Positions 15,710 through 27,515 of a DNA stretch of 64,000 nucleotides are shown here, piece by piece. The notes below the pieces were generated by a model that was not told the DNA's origin, made no database searches, and saw only the letters and a list, made by a program, of their open reading frames with translations. The position numbers and the translations under genes were made by a program. The stretch lies in the NCBI GenBank assembly GCA_012861695.1, contig JAAOOA010000539.1, positions 147,501-211,500 of the forward strand, read 5' to 3'. Numbering within the stretch: position 1 is the first letter of the stretch; each line of letters begins with the position of its first letter. This DNA comes from Trematomus loennbergii. Its lineage: Eukaryota; Chordata; Actinopteri; Perciformes; Nototheniidae.

Positions 15710-18002
15710 AAAAGTGGGGTAGGTCATTTTCAAATCAAATCAAATCAAATCAGGTTTTATTTATATAGCACATTTAAAAGCGATTTTTGGTCGAGCCAAA
15801 GTGCTGTACATCTAATAAAACACATTACTACAATCACAATAAACGACAATAAATTACAACAGATATATATAAAAAACAAAATAAAAATAAAAACACAAGG
15901 AAAAGGCAGGAGTCGTGCTCCGCTCTAACTAGAAAGCCAGAGAGAAGAAGTGTGTTTTTAGTGTAGATTTAAAAACCCCTAGGGTCTGGGCCGACCTCAC
16001 ATGGAGGGGCAGAGTGTTCCAGAGCCTAGGGCCAGCTGCTGCGAAGGCTCGGTGCCCTCGGGTTTTAAGCCTGGTCTTGGGCACTACAAGCAGCAGCTGG
16101 TCAGCAGACCTTAAAGCTCTGGCTGGGGTGTAGCGCTGGAGGAGTTCAGCTATATAGGCCGGAGCCAGCCCATTTAGTGCTTTAAAAACAAATAAAAGGA
16201 TTTAAAATCAATTCTGAACCGAACTGGAAGCCAGTGTAGTGAGGCCAGAATAGGGGTGATGTGGTCACGCTTTTTGTGGCCATTCAGCAAATGTGCAGCT
16301 GCGTTTTGGACTAGCTGCAGGCGTTTAATTGAGGCTTGGTCCATACCCACATACAGAGCGTTGCAATAGTCCAGTCTCAAGGTTACAAAGGCGTTAATAA
16401 CCCTTTCTCAGTCATTAAAAGATAAATACGACTTGGTTTTGGCCAATAGTCTTATTTTAAAAAAGCAGGATTTGACTACGGTGCTGACCTGCTTGTCGAA
16501 TTTAAAAGTGCTAGTGAAGGTCACTCCAAGGTTCATGACCGAGGGGAGGATGTTTTTTTGAGAGAGCCCAGAATATCAACCGGAGAGGCTGGAGGTTGCG
16601 GTCCAAAAAAGATGACCTCAGTCTTGCTCTCATTGAGGTTGAGAAAGTTTTTGCTCAGCCAGGATTTTATCTCTGTTAAGCAGTCCATCAACTGCTGTAG
16701 TGAGTGTTTGACATTTGCTTTGAGAGGCAGATAGATCTGTACATCGTCGGCGTAGCAGTGGAAGGGAATATTATGTTTTGTGAGAATTGAACCTAGAGGC
16801 AGTATGTACAGTAGAAAAAGGATGGGCCCAGAATCGAGCCTTGGGGAACCCCACAGGTAAGAGGGGCTTTGGCAGAGGAGAAGGCACCTAGCTGTACCGA
16901 GAAGCTACGGTCTGTCAGGTAGGACCTGAACCATGCAAGGGCAGAGCCTGTGATGCCAGCGGACTGTTCAAGCCGTGACAGCAGGATGCTATGGTCCACA
17001 GTGTCAAAGGCAGCTGTCAGGTCTAACAGCACCAAGACAGCTGGGCTACCTGAGTCGGCGGCTAGGAGCAGATCATTAAAAACTCTTAAAAGGGCTGTTT
17101 CAGTGCTGTGCATGGGTTTGAAGCCAGACTGAAACTTTTCATGGATTCCATGCGTGGTTAAAAAAGACTGCAGCTGGGCGTAGACTACTCGCTCCAGGGC
17201 TTTTGATAAAAAAGGTAGCTGGGAGATGGGCCTAAAATTTGCGAGAATGGAGGGGTCGAGATTTTTCTTTTTAAGTAGTGGCTTAACCACGGCATGTTTG
17301 AAGGCAGCTGGGACACATCCTGAGCTAAGAGAGGTGTTTAAAAGTAATAAAATACTTGCTCCAACTGAATCAAAACATCTCTGAGAAGGCGAGAGGGAAT
17401 GCTGTCTGAGGTGCAGTTTGTCGGCTGCAGGTGCTTGACTACATCCGAGAGAGAAGAGAGGGATACAGGCTCAAAGGGGTCGAGGACAGCAGGGCACAGA
17501 AAAGGAGCAGGATCTGGGGTAGCACTAGTGTGGGCTAGCCTAAGAGCAGATACTTTTTCAATAAAAAATGTAAGAAACTTATCACAGAGAGTAGTCGATG
17601 GGACAATAGAAGAAACATCACAGGGATTAATGATGATTTTGGAGAAACCAGCTCGAGTGCGCTAGAGTTTGAAAATACACAGCCAGAAAAAATCTGCCAC
17701 TTCCTTACAGAGCCCCTCCTCCAACACACACAAACGCACACATGACCAATAAGGGCACGAGATAAGTTTGTGCACAGATGGAAGGCTGACAGGCAGGTAG
17801 GCCATCCAGTTATTTTAGCCGGCGGCTCAAATGATTGGTCGTGCTTTTTACAGTATTACGGCTTCCACAGATAACATTTTTTTATGGATTTTTTGTCAAA
17901 GCACTTAAGATATTCATTGCTATCGGGATGTTAAGAGCATTCCATGGAATATAACAAAAAGTGTATCTCGAGCCGGTTTCTCAAACTACCTACCCTACCT
18001 TT
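15710..18002. mobile_element. MITE split by an L2 LINE
   Basis: Left part 15710-15730 and right part 17634-18002 together match the uninterrupted 382-bp MITE at 34342-34723. Its ends are AAGGTGGGGTAGGT and ACCTACCCCACCTT, flanked by TA. The L2 insertion at 15731 explains the split. Confidence 0.75.
15731..17635 (-). mobile_element. L2-type LINE, 5'-truncated (minus)
   Basis: Non-LTR retrotransposon oriented on the minus strand. The 3' end has a short (CAAAT)n/(ATTTG)n tail at 15731-15751 and the TTTATTTATATAGCACATTT 3' UTR motif common in fish L2/Rex-type LINEs. The reverse transcriptase is recognisable. 17290-16793 carries the FRPIS motif, the DLTAAFDTVDH catalytic block and GVPQGSILGP. The YADD active-site block is at 16743-16754 in another frame. 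The C-terminal part (LDYCNALY, HITPILASLHWLP) is at 16380-16174. Several frameshifts and lack of the endonuclease make it dead. Imperfect flanking T(C/G)ATTTT suggests a target duplication, and paralogous position 34362 is the empty site. Confidence 0.88.
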
Positions 18003-19964
18003 AAGCCTTAAAGTTATGCATAAATTAGGGCGTGGTCACATTGAGTGACAGGACTGTCCAGTGACTGCTGCTGTTAGCTTCCTGTCTCTCTGCTAGCAGC
18101 TCTGTGATGCTACAGGGGCTCAGCCTGCTCAACTCATCCGGGGAACATAACTTGAACTCGGCCGTGTTTGTTGGGCTGGTGACTTGGGGACTATTCTTCA
18201 TGGTTATATTTGACTATTGTGACTCGCTCTGCGGTTAAAACATACGGTGCATGAATGCGGTTTTGCGGTAAGTGAAATTTGAGTACTTTATTTATGTGTT
18301 GCTTATGTTTTTAGTCAGCTAACGTTAATGAATGTTAAGGCTTGGGTTAGCATGTAAGCAAGTGGTAGCTACATCTGTGCTAACGATGCTAATCGTAGCC
18401 TCCAAGTTAAAACGTAATAGAGAAGTGTTAAGCAAGGCCGTAACAATGGAGTCAACATTGGGGGGGACTAAAAATTAAATCAAAATTTGAATATTAATTT
18501 CCTGCTATTCTAAAGGAAAATATATAAAATTCACTTACACATGGGATACTTTAAAACCTGTTAAACCCCATGCCTCCGCCTGTGGGGGCAAAAACAACAG
18601 TATTCATAAAACTGTGTCTCCCTCATGGGCGTAGGAAGCATCCCCAATGTGAGTGGGACAATTTGACGGGGGGTGTGGGCAGGTGGTGGACCTCACCTCC
18701 TCTAGGGGGGTCCGGGGGCATGGTCCGCCGGAAGATTTTTTTTAAATGTTGAAGTTAAATGCATCAATCTGGTGCACTTTGAGAGCAAAATTAGGGACTA
18801 AATCTATAGATACATCTCTCAACACCCATATGAAACAGAACTGTTTAAAACAGACTTATTTTTTCTTTATGCATATTTTACAAATCACTCCTCTAGTACT
18901 ATTCCTGAAAAGTTCGGTTTTAACATCAGAACTACAAGTTATTTACACAAAGAAGCTAAACCGGAGGGTTAATTAACATTACCATTACGAAATTAAATAA
19001 TATAGATTACTTTAGAGCTAACTAGAAAAATATACCAGAATTGATGGAGGGCAAATTAAAACATGACTGACCTGACTAACCCTTGGAGCATCAAGCTAAC
19101 TGAAGCTGGACTCGGACGTGCGACAGCGAAAAACACCCCCCGGGTACAAAATAAAATATGCATAAACAAACAAAGGCGGAACCAATTTACATATGAAAAG
19201 AATATATAATTTTGATGAAGTTCAATGTATATGGTGAATTCGGCCCTGGTGTTAAGCATTAAGTGGGATAATAGTGTAGAATAAACGGCTTCTGTTGAGG
19301 TTGGTAAAATAAGGTCATCCTTGTAAGTTAGAGATATATTTTATTAGGTAGGTAACTTTATGCATTGATTAGGTTAATTTAAATTCGCTATGATCGATTA
19401 TGTAGACAAGCTAACATCAAAGTAGTGTTGAAGAGCGGCGTAGTGTATGTGAAATCAACCTCACAATAAGATTGTGTATATTACAAATAATAATGTCATA
19501 TTTCAAGATGATTACATAGATATTATAATATGGTTGGTTGAGCTGGAGTTCATTATTGAGCTTACACGTTAACGTCACAGTCATATCTGAAGAACAAACC
19601 CAAACCGCGTTCTTTTTATTAATTATATTACCAAATTGGTATCAAATAAATACTGTAGTAAGCATTGGTAACCCAATGCTGATAAAGTAAACTATTTTAT
19701 TTGAGTATTTGTGTCTGGGAGAAGGTACTGTACCCAGTTCCTATGTGCTGCAGTTATAGACTGGGCTTTCTTGTACAAGAGAATACCATTTTTTTTTTTT
19801 AAATCAATATGGACCATTACTGTATAATTATCCTTAAATGATGTTATACAATGCACCTAATAAACAAGTATGGCATTTTAAAACATGTTGTGCAACAATT
19901 TCTACTGTAATTTGTGTGCATTTAATTTTTAACTAAGATGATGTTATGATTTATTTTTTGTTAG
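18003..19964. other. Passenger sequence of the Merlin-like element
   Basis: Matches 34724-36828 in the second copy. Contains GGGGG-rich repeat sequence near 18460-18730 resembling non-autonomous DNA elements, but no gene. Relative to copy 2 it lacks about 165 bases at 19224, where copy 2 has 35936-36090; the junction shares TTCA/CAA microhomology. The rest is AT-rich. Confidence 0.5.
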
Positions 19965-20330
19965 TATGCACGTGGACGCTTTGGATATACCTGGAGAAGG
20001 AGAAATGGGTCTTCGGAATGATGGGAGTTAAAGACAAAAGGAAACGATCAAGATGCCACCTTGTCCCTCTGATTAGATGGCATGTTAAGTCAGGAAGTAG
20101 CATTATTAGTGATGAGTGGAGGGCATACAGGAGAGTGCTGAGTAACATGGGGTACAACCACTACACCATAAACCACAGCAGGTGGTTTGTGAACCCAGAC
20201 GGCAGTCATATCCAACATATAGAAAGAGGTCGACCGTCAAAGGACATGTCCGTAGACTGAGAGGAAACCGTACAGAGTTTGTTGGAGGAACACCTCAAGG
20301 TTCTTGAATGGTCATCTTGGCTTGGCTCTG
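19965..20330 (+). pseudogene. Merlin (ISXO2/IS1595-like) transposase remnant, copy 1
   Basis: Exon-like piece after an AG acceptor (TTATTTTTTGTTAG). Frames read ARGRFGYTWRR, then VFGMMGVKDKRKRSRCHLVPL, then SGSSIISDEWRAY and HYTINHSRWFVNPDG and HIER. The IISDEWRAY and NHS-FV blocks fit the DDE catalytic core of ISXO2-like transposases, the domain used by eukaryotic Merlin DNA transposons. Frameshifts near 20008 and 20228 and a missing segment between CHLVPL and HVKSG (~20075) make it inactive. A likely poly(A) signal AATAAA follows at about 20517. The family call rests on remembered motifs; a profile search would settle it. Confidence 0.7.
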
Positions 20331-22650
20331 CTCACCCTGATGGACTGCTTGGACGCTTGTTCAAGGATGAACACAAAGCCTTTCCAGTCTGAGTACCATT
20401 ATGTCTTACCAAGTCTTTCATTTACTGTATGTCTGAGAAAAGCTTTTATGTTTAAATATGTGTATCAGTCATACTAAATAGTCATTATTTTGAGTCCTGA
20501 TTTTCTTCATGTGTGAATAAAATGTTTTGCTTGGGTCTGTTGCATCTTACTTTGCATTTCATGTGAAAAATGTGTATTAGGTAAGCGTGAATGTTATAAC
20601 TCATTCATAAATGGACCAATTATAAATGGTAGTAACTCATTAATAAAAGGTCATAAAGAGATGCCAAGAAACATCAAGATGGAAGGGGGGAGAATCAACT
20701 CAGTGAACAACCAACACACTCTCACTCCCTAAGCGTCCAGGAGCGACGCTTGGTCAGGGTCCCGTGGCGTCCAGTTGTGACGCGCTGAGGCTCCTTCAGC
20801 TTCATAAACGGACGCAAAGAGCTTTCAACTGATTGTAATGTATTCCCATCGGCGTCGGTATTTGACGCTTAGGGAAGCATGGCATTCATTTATGTCGGAG
20901 GCTGTTAAAGGCAATGTGAGCGTCCATTCCATTGGATAACAGAGAATTGTACACCCGGAAGTAAGTATTCCCTTACTGTCGATTGATTTGACAGTGATAT
21001 CTCCACTACTCATCAACTCAAAAACACCAGATCCCCTTCAATTCTGAGAAACAAGTCGTTTTCTATGAGTTTTGGATGGCCGAAGACATTACATTACCCA
21101 CAATCCTCTGTAGCAACCATAGACTGTATATTGCAACAGGCAACAGCTTCGGTTCATGTTAATTTACAAACTCTTCAACTACAACTGTAGTTATATTAAA
21201 AAACATTTTAGAAGGCCTCACGAAATACTTTAATGTAAATTAACATTTAAATGTGAAGGAATGTGTGTATATTAACTGTGGGTTTTTCTCTGGAAGTTTT
21301 TCCTTGTACGATGTGAGGGTCAAAGGACAGATGATGCCGTTTTTCTCATACTGATATTCCGCTATGCACGCTGGGATTTGGTGTTTATGTGATGTGAAAT
21401 CCGAAAACATTTATAATACATATAATAATAATAATAATAAATAATACATTATTCCGAGTGTGCTTGCTTTTCTCTTTGAAAGTCATCACATAACGGCATT
21501 GTAATACACGTTTCGGCTGCATTACATATGACATATCTGCCGTAGTTAACTCTATTTATAGAGCCCTGATGAGAACACTTCTAGACAAACAGGAACTGCC
21601 GCCAAAACTGAAAACTTGACGTGGATCTTAAATATATAAGCAATTAAACAGGACAGACGGGCCGGGCCAGTAGCAGATCGGTGAAAAAATATTTAGCCGT
21701 CCACTCCTCATTAAACACTCGGCACTCATTGTCGACTTTTCTTTTCTTGGTCCACGTCGCTGATTTTCTCCTCAACACCGCTCACAACAACATCAATAGA
21801 GGACTGCGTCGGGTAGTTTTTAATCATACGAAGCCAGATTAAATTAAAGAACTACTTCTCCAACCTTATACCTTTCCCAGAGTGCCGTGGTGCATTGTTT
21901 ATTAATGTGGTTCAGCGGCATTACCGCCCGCTGCAGCGCTGCTCGTGCACCGGAGTTTATTCTACTGTTAACTCACACGGCAGCGGCTGCTGTAAAGTCA
22001 CACAAGCAGCTGATACATATCCCCCATCCCCATCAGTGAATGTGTTTCAGTATGAATTGACGCTGTTTGGCATCAAAACGCTGTTATGAAAGTTTCTCTG
22101 GCATTCTACAGGTGATGTTAGCATAGCAACCGAAGCTAATCAGACTATCTTAACTACTTTTTGCTATCATATTGTGGTATAAGCCGTTTCTACACGCATA
22201 TTTTACCGGCGTAGTTTTCGTTATGATTTGACTTGTGATGGCCACATGTAGCCCATGTATTGATTCCATCCGATAGCTGCAATAATACAAAACAACAGGA
22301 AAACGTCTGCCTCTTTACAATGGTCAATAACAGTGAACGGATGGTCATTAAATAAGGTAAAATAAACAGAATCACACTTTATATAGGCCTAAGTGTTTTT
22401 TGTAAGTGTGTGGTTGCGTTCTAGTCACTTTGCTCAGCGCTACTGCTTGTTACAACTTGTATTCGCTGTACTCGCCATGAACTGTTATTGCTCAGGGTAA
22501 TATCGACCCCCTCCAATGTAAGTATTTGGTTTCTTAGATCTTGCCGGGTTGCCGACTCCAGCAAAGGTCAATTGTGTCTAGAGTGCGCCATCTAGTGGAT
22601 CAACTGAAATGCCGGGTATTGCAGGAAAAGGCTAAATGAATGCGGTCTTT
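20331..22650. other. Intergenic with repeat fragments, no gene
   Basis: Ends of the Merlin-like element to 20708; then GAGCGACGC and GTGACGCG-rich sequence typical of another fish MITE (20730-20880), an (AAT)n run near 21422-21447, and unassigned sequence. No domain recognised in the short frames. Confidence 0.45.
22587..22598. promoter_or_regulatory. CTCF-core-like motif
   Basis: GCCATCTAGTGG matches the CTCF core pattern exactly. It is embedded in or next to the hAT-like repeat end that follows, so it may be repeat-borne. Confidence 0.3.
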
Positions 22651-22659
22651 ACTATAATT

Positions 22660-22751
22660 TGGACAATTTTGTACCAATATTCGGCGGCCTGATTAAAAAG
22701 CCCAACGGGCCGTATATGGCCCGCGGGCCTTAGTTTGCCCATGCCTGGACT
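22660..22751. mobile_element. hAT-like element terminus
   Basis: Read on the minus strand the sequence starts CAGGCATGGGCAAACTAAGG, then CCCGCGGGCC and further GGCCCG, a signature of hAT-type termini. The partner end was not located. Confidence 0.45.
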
Positions 22752-22796
22752 AGAGCATCAAAGAAAATTTTAAAACGACAGATTGAGCCTCCGTAC

Positions 22797-22883
22797 CTCG
22801 ACCTCCAGCTCCTGGCTGCGGGGGTTATGGATCAGGAAGGTGAACGCCTCGTCCCACACCGGCTCATTGGTCTTATATCGGGT
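22797..22883 (-). pseudogene. Extended synaptotagmin C2-domain exon, copy 1 of 3
   Basis: On the minus strand, 87 bases (29 codons, both ends in phase) are flanked by a pyrimidine-rich acceptor ending CCTTCAG and a donor GTACGG. The translation includes RYKTNEPVWDEAFTF and IHNPRSQELEVE, which matches the strand-turn region of a C2 domain of extended synaptotagmins (ER-plasma membrane lipid-transfer tethers; RYKTNEPVWE is characteristic of E-Syt1/2/3). No neighbouring E-Syt exon is visible, and the same exon recurs at 36952 and 54861, so I infer a duplicated exon fragment rather than a working gene. The reading frame and splice sites are intact here. Which E-Syt paralogue is the source cannot be told. 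Confidence 0.75.
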
Positions 22884-24153
22884 CTGAAGGAGGAAACAAC
22901 AGAGAGGAGGTAGAGGACATTTGGGTAAACTGGTCACAAAAATGTATAATATTTTTCTAGTTCTCTACCTGTGTTTTTAATTCTTGTTTTTATGCACCAT
23001 GACACCAAGTCAAATTCCTCGTACGTGTAAACCTACCTGGTAATAAACCTGTTTCTGATTCTGATTTGATTCTGATTAACTACTACAACTAATGGTGAGC
23101 TGAAATATTGTACGTTTATCTAAACTAAAACTATTATTTAGAAATCAGATCATTAATTTCTCTAAGGTACAATGCCATGTCTTTTTATTCTGCTGCAACG
23201 CAAACATTTCCCAAAATTAGTATCAATAAAGTCCTTCTTATCTTATCTTATCTTTCTCTGAATATTCTGTTGTGCAAATAGTCTTCAAGTGAAAGTCTTT
23301 TGACAATAAACACCGTCGAATTACAAACACTGCACCAGTTTTTACATATCTATGAATATGTTGACATACATACAGTGTAGGTAAGTGGATTGTGTTTATA
23401 TTTAAAGGTCACCTATTATGCTAAATGTCCCTGCATGATGAAAAGTGTGTGAAATGAAAGCATGAGCTGTTTCACAGGTGACTGCCTCCCTCTAGTGGTA
23501 CAGAACATAAAGGGATGTTCTTACTCCAGGAAAACATCAGCTGATCATAAATCATGTCCACACAGTTACAAAAATACACATTTAAATACATTTCGAACAA
23601 TATTTCACATTTATTCAACGCTCAATGCTCACTAAGGCTAATGGTGTTGCTTCTGTGTTAACCACCATGCACTCTGACATTACTGTGCATACTTTTCTAC
23701 ATTATATGCAAACCACCACCTGTTCATGTTTTTATGAACCACACTCTGTGATTATGGAGCTGTTTATATTGAATATGCAGCTTTTGTTATGATTGCATCA
23801 TAGACTTTTATATGCAGTCTCTGTACTTTTTTATTGCAAATTCTGTAAGGCGATTTCTCCAGAAAACTCTCATCTTGTATTCCTCTAATTCAGCAATTTG
23901 TGGGATAGATTACGGGGGGGGTTTATGTAAATTGTAGTTGTTTATAAGAGAGGTAAACCGTGCATAAAAAGGTGAGTTTGTCGCAAAAGTAAAACATATC
24001 ACTGATATAAAATAATCTCTTCATACTTAGGGTCAATTTGGTACAAACTCATGCTTAGCAGCCACACATTAGTCATATTTACAAGATACTAAGGTGAAAT
24101 GTGAACAATGTAAGATGTGATTTGGATTTTAAATAAACCTGGATTACCCTGGT
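22884..24153. other. Duplicated intron-like flank with two LINE tails
   Basis: Homologous to 37800-39093 and 54947-56235. At about 23039-23079 a GGTAATAAACCTG stretch is followed by a (TCTGAT)n tail and at about 23224-23262 AATAAAGTCC is followed by (TTATC)n; both look like 3' tails of non-LTR elements on the plus strand. A CTCF-like CTCCCTCTAGTGG lies at 23486-23498. No gene. Confidence 0.55.
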
Positions 24154-24486
24154 AACATCAGCAGGAGAGGACTCTTTAAAGTAGAGACACTACATACTGA
24201 TATACACCTGAACATCAGCAGGAGAGGACTCTTTAAAGTAGAGACACCATTGATATACACCTGAACATCAGCAGGAGAGGACTCTTTAAAGTAGAGACAC
24301 TACATACTGATATACACCTGAACATCAGCAGGAGGGACTCTTTAAAGTAGAGACACTACATACTGATATACACCTGAACATCAGCAGGAGAGGACTCTTT
24401 AAGTAGAGACACTACATACTGATATACACCTGAACATCAGCAGGAGAGGACTCTTTAAAGTAGAGACACTACATACTGATATACAC
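24154..24486. repeat. 57-bp minisatellite, array 2 (about 6 units)
   Basis: Same unit and orientation as array 1, beginning after GGATTACCCTGGT and ending before CATTCATTTATT, borders shared with arrays 3 and 4. One unit has lost ACTACATA near 24247. It lies about 0.7 kb 3' of the TRIM copy 2 stop codon. Confidence 0.96.
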
Positions 24487-25186
24487 ATTCATTTATTATT
24501 ATTTTCTTAATCCTAAAAATAAATAAAAAATGCAAATATCTTGTTCAGAAATAATTTACAAATATTTTTTAAATTAAAAAAACAAAAGACTGAGATGTTG
24601 TCCTCTTAAAAAAAACCCAACATTTTATTTTGTACAGACATGTAAATGTGGCACTCATCTCACATCTTGAAAATAGAAACACAATTTATTACAAACTCAA
24701 CCTGTTAGCTTTTCTTTTAATGTGTTTTATTTCCTTCTTCAAACTTTCATTATGCATTCAACACATTGAGACTTAGTAACACATTGAAGACATTTAGAAT
24801 AAAATATCTACAATGAAAGAAGCTCTGGTGCTTTCTCTCTCTCATGCTTTACAAGAGAAACAAAACATACAATAAATCAATATCGATATTCAACAAATAT
24901 TTAGAGCAAAGTTTACATTTCCATGCAGAGAAATATGAGTTGAGGTTAACAGAAATCCTCCTGAGCAGTGACAGCCTCCATGGCTAAACAGACACAGGAA
25001 GGAGCGCCGCTACAGAAACTCCAACATCTACAGAACAACTCATGAGAAGATGTTAAAGCACATCCCATAATGTTTGATTGACAGCTGATCTCTGTGCAGT
25101 GAAGACATGAAACAATCAGCTCTCAGCAACAATGATGGACACACAATGAGTTTAAGAAGTAGAATAGTTCCTCAAATGACTTCAGG

Positions 25187-26835
25187 CTATTTCAGTTTAC
25201 AAAAACTCAGCTGTGGCGCCATTACCATGAAGCCAAAGTCCAGCATGTAGCGGCTGAGTGAATGTGGTCTGGACTCTGTGGCGGAGAGTCATGGTTTCAG
25301 AGACGCTGTAGAAGGACAGAATACCTGCTCTGTGATCCAGGTACACTCCTACTCTGGAGGACTGAGGACCTGAGACGGGAGTGATGATACTGTTGTAACG
25401 AAATGAATAACTGTTTTGGTCACAATCTAAGGACCAAGATTTCATTGAGTCCAAAGAAACATTCTTTCCCCCCCCTGCTCTGCTGATATTCTTGTATGCA
25501 ACTGCTACATGAACTCTTACCCCTCTCGCTCCACCTCCCAGTAACAACGTCCAGTCAGACTCTCTCTACTCAGGACCTGATAACATACAGTGAATCTGTC
25601 TGGATGACTAGAATGACTGATCTTGTCCCATGAGTGTTGCTTTTCTGCTCCCTCAGATAATAACAGCAGTGTGTATGCTGTGTTTGGATCCAGAGTGATC
25701 TCCTGTGAATATTTCAAGAACCCAGCTCTGGTGGTGGGCTCTGCTGCTGACAGTAAAACATCCACTTCAGTCGGTGAGACGTTTGTCCATTCCTCTCTCA
25801 GGACGTCCTGTAGTTTGTCTCTGACTGCTGACAGGGCCACCGTCACGTCCTCAAAGTAGCTCAGAGGACGGATGTTGATGCTGGATGAGTGTGTAGGTTC
25901 ACTGAGGGCTGACAGTGAGGGGTAGCTGTGCAGAAACTGGTTGTGATCCTCTGTGTGATACAGCAGCTTCAGCTCAGCGTCTCTCCTCTTCAGCTCAGCA
26001 TCTCCTGCTCCAGCTTCTCCTGAAGCTCTTTGACTCGACTCACTTCACTCTTCTGCTGGATCTGACCTGCTGCTTCACATCAGAGCTTCTTTTCTCCATG
26101 AGACGGATCAGCTCAGTGAACATCTTCTCACTGTCCTCCACTGCTTTATCAGCAGAGCCATTGACGGCCTCCACCTCTTGCTGAAGCAGCTTCACCTCCT
26201 TCTCTCTGTCCTGGATTCTCTGCTGGATGTTTTGTCGACTCCCCTCCAGTTCTCTCTGCCTCTCAGTCCTTTCTGCTGCAGCTGACCTGTGTCGTGGCCT
26301 TTGTGTTCGTCCACAGAGCAGAGAGAACAGATACACTGCTGATCAGTGCGACAGAACATCTTCATCACCTCGTCGTGACGAGAGCAGATGTTCTCCTGGA
26401 GCTTCTTGGAGGGCTCCACCAGCTGTGTTTTTTTAAAGGTAGCTGCGTCATAATGAGGCTGGAGGTGTTTGTCACAATAAGAGGCCAGACACTGCATACA
26501 GGACTTACAGGCTCTCAGTTTTCTCCCAGTGCAGACATCACAGGCCACATCTTCAGCTCCAGCATAGCAGTGATCAGCAGGACTGCTTGGAGTCCAGTCT
26601 TCTTCAGCTTCTCCACTAAATCTGCTAACATGGTGTTTTTCAGCAGGACAGGCCTCGGTGTGAAGCTCTTTCTACACTGAGGGCAGCTGTAGACTAGTTC
26701 TCCATCCCAGTGGTGTTTGATACAGTCCATGCAGTAGCTGTGTCCACAGGGAATAGTGACCGGATCCTTCAGTAGATCCAGACAGATCGAACAAGAGATG
26801 GTTTCCCGGTCCAGCTGAAATCCTCCATGTGCCAT
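25187..26835 (-). pseudogene. TRIM16/finTRIM-like E3 ligase, copy 2 (frameshifted)
   Basis: Start ATG at 26835 aligns with copy 3; an alternative ATG 12 bases upstream (26847) is created by a lost base in CTCTCA-TGATAG. The RING is complete ([22 protein letters not shown]) and open to about 26585. B-boxes lie in 26548-26290, the coiled coil in 26336-26040 and onward, and B30.2 in 25846-25197. The frame is broken by single-base losses near 26583, 26286, 26058, 26001 and 25528 and by one extra A near 25200 that would truncate the last residues. Almost all differences from copies 1 and 4 are 1-base indels, with few substitutions, which is unusual for an ageing pseudogene and suggests uncorrected assembly errors. 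Role as for the family: ubiquitin ligase with a B30.2 target-recognition domain. Confidence 0.85.
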
Positions 26836-27259
26836 CTCACCTCTCATGATAGTTACGGACTGCAGACAGAAGGTAAAATATCCACTTCTCTGAACAGAAA
26901 CAATCTCTGATGGACAACAAATCTCCTCTCCTCCTGCTTTTGCTCACTCAATGCAGAGAATGAGGAAACAGCTTTCTCATTTAACATGTTGCTTGTTACA
27001 ACCTTTGAAGGGAGGGACATTCAGATACTTTGATAGGGTGTAGCTCAGTGTGTTTGGGAGCAGGAAGCAAGGGGAAGAGGTTTAACTCCATTGAACAAAT
27101 ATTTGTGTGACAGGCAGGGTGTGTTATCTGTCATTAACTTTACAATACATTACATTTCATTTAGCTGACGCTTTTATCCAAAGCGACTTACAATAAGTGC
27201 ATTCGACCAAGAAGATACAAACTTGAAGAAAACAGGGTACCACTTTACAATGGACTACC

Positions 27260-27515
27260 TTAAGGAATAATTCTTCTAGATATCTAACCTTTTGCTCTGT
27301 GACGTTTTATGATCTACTCTGACGTCTGTTATCTCCTTTAAGGAAAGGCCTTGGTGCCATATGTTGTTGTTGTCACCAGTTTGTGACCGGTCAACTTGTC
27401 TGGCACGAATGGTACTTGTTGTGAGAACGCTGAGGCACTTCTTTATCGGTGTTTGTGGACTCTAAGATATGAAATCTTCAAGGCATGAGTGTCGGAGGCA
27501 GGTGGTTCAGTGTTT
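27260..27515 (+). repeat. Left LTR, truncated
   Basis: Aligns with the first ~250 bases of the right LTR (shared TTAAGGAATAATTCTTCTAG and GACCGGTCAACTTG) with scattered substitutions and indels, and lacks the initial TG. From 27516 the sequence diverges into unrelated repeat-like DNA, so the remaining half of the LTR has been replaced. Confidence 0.8.

Larger units (their letters stand above)
15605..20708. mobile_element. Composite Merlin-like DNA transposon, copy 1
   Basis: Two inverted repeats of about 85-90 bases, starting GTTCACTGAGTTGATTC at 15605 and ending with its complement at 20708, enclose transposase remnants related to the ISXO2/IS1595-type domain of Merlin elements (19965-20330). 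The interior holds nested passengers: a MITE split by an L2 LINE, and GGGGGG-rich repeat sequence. The paralogous copy begins at about 34171 and is cut at 36938. Linking these inverted repeats to the transposase is an inference; no target-site duplication was identified. Confidence 0.5.
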
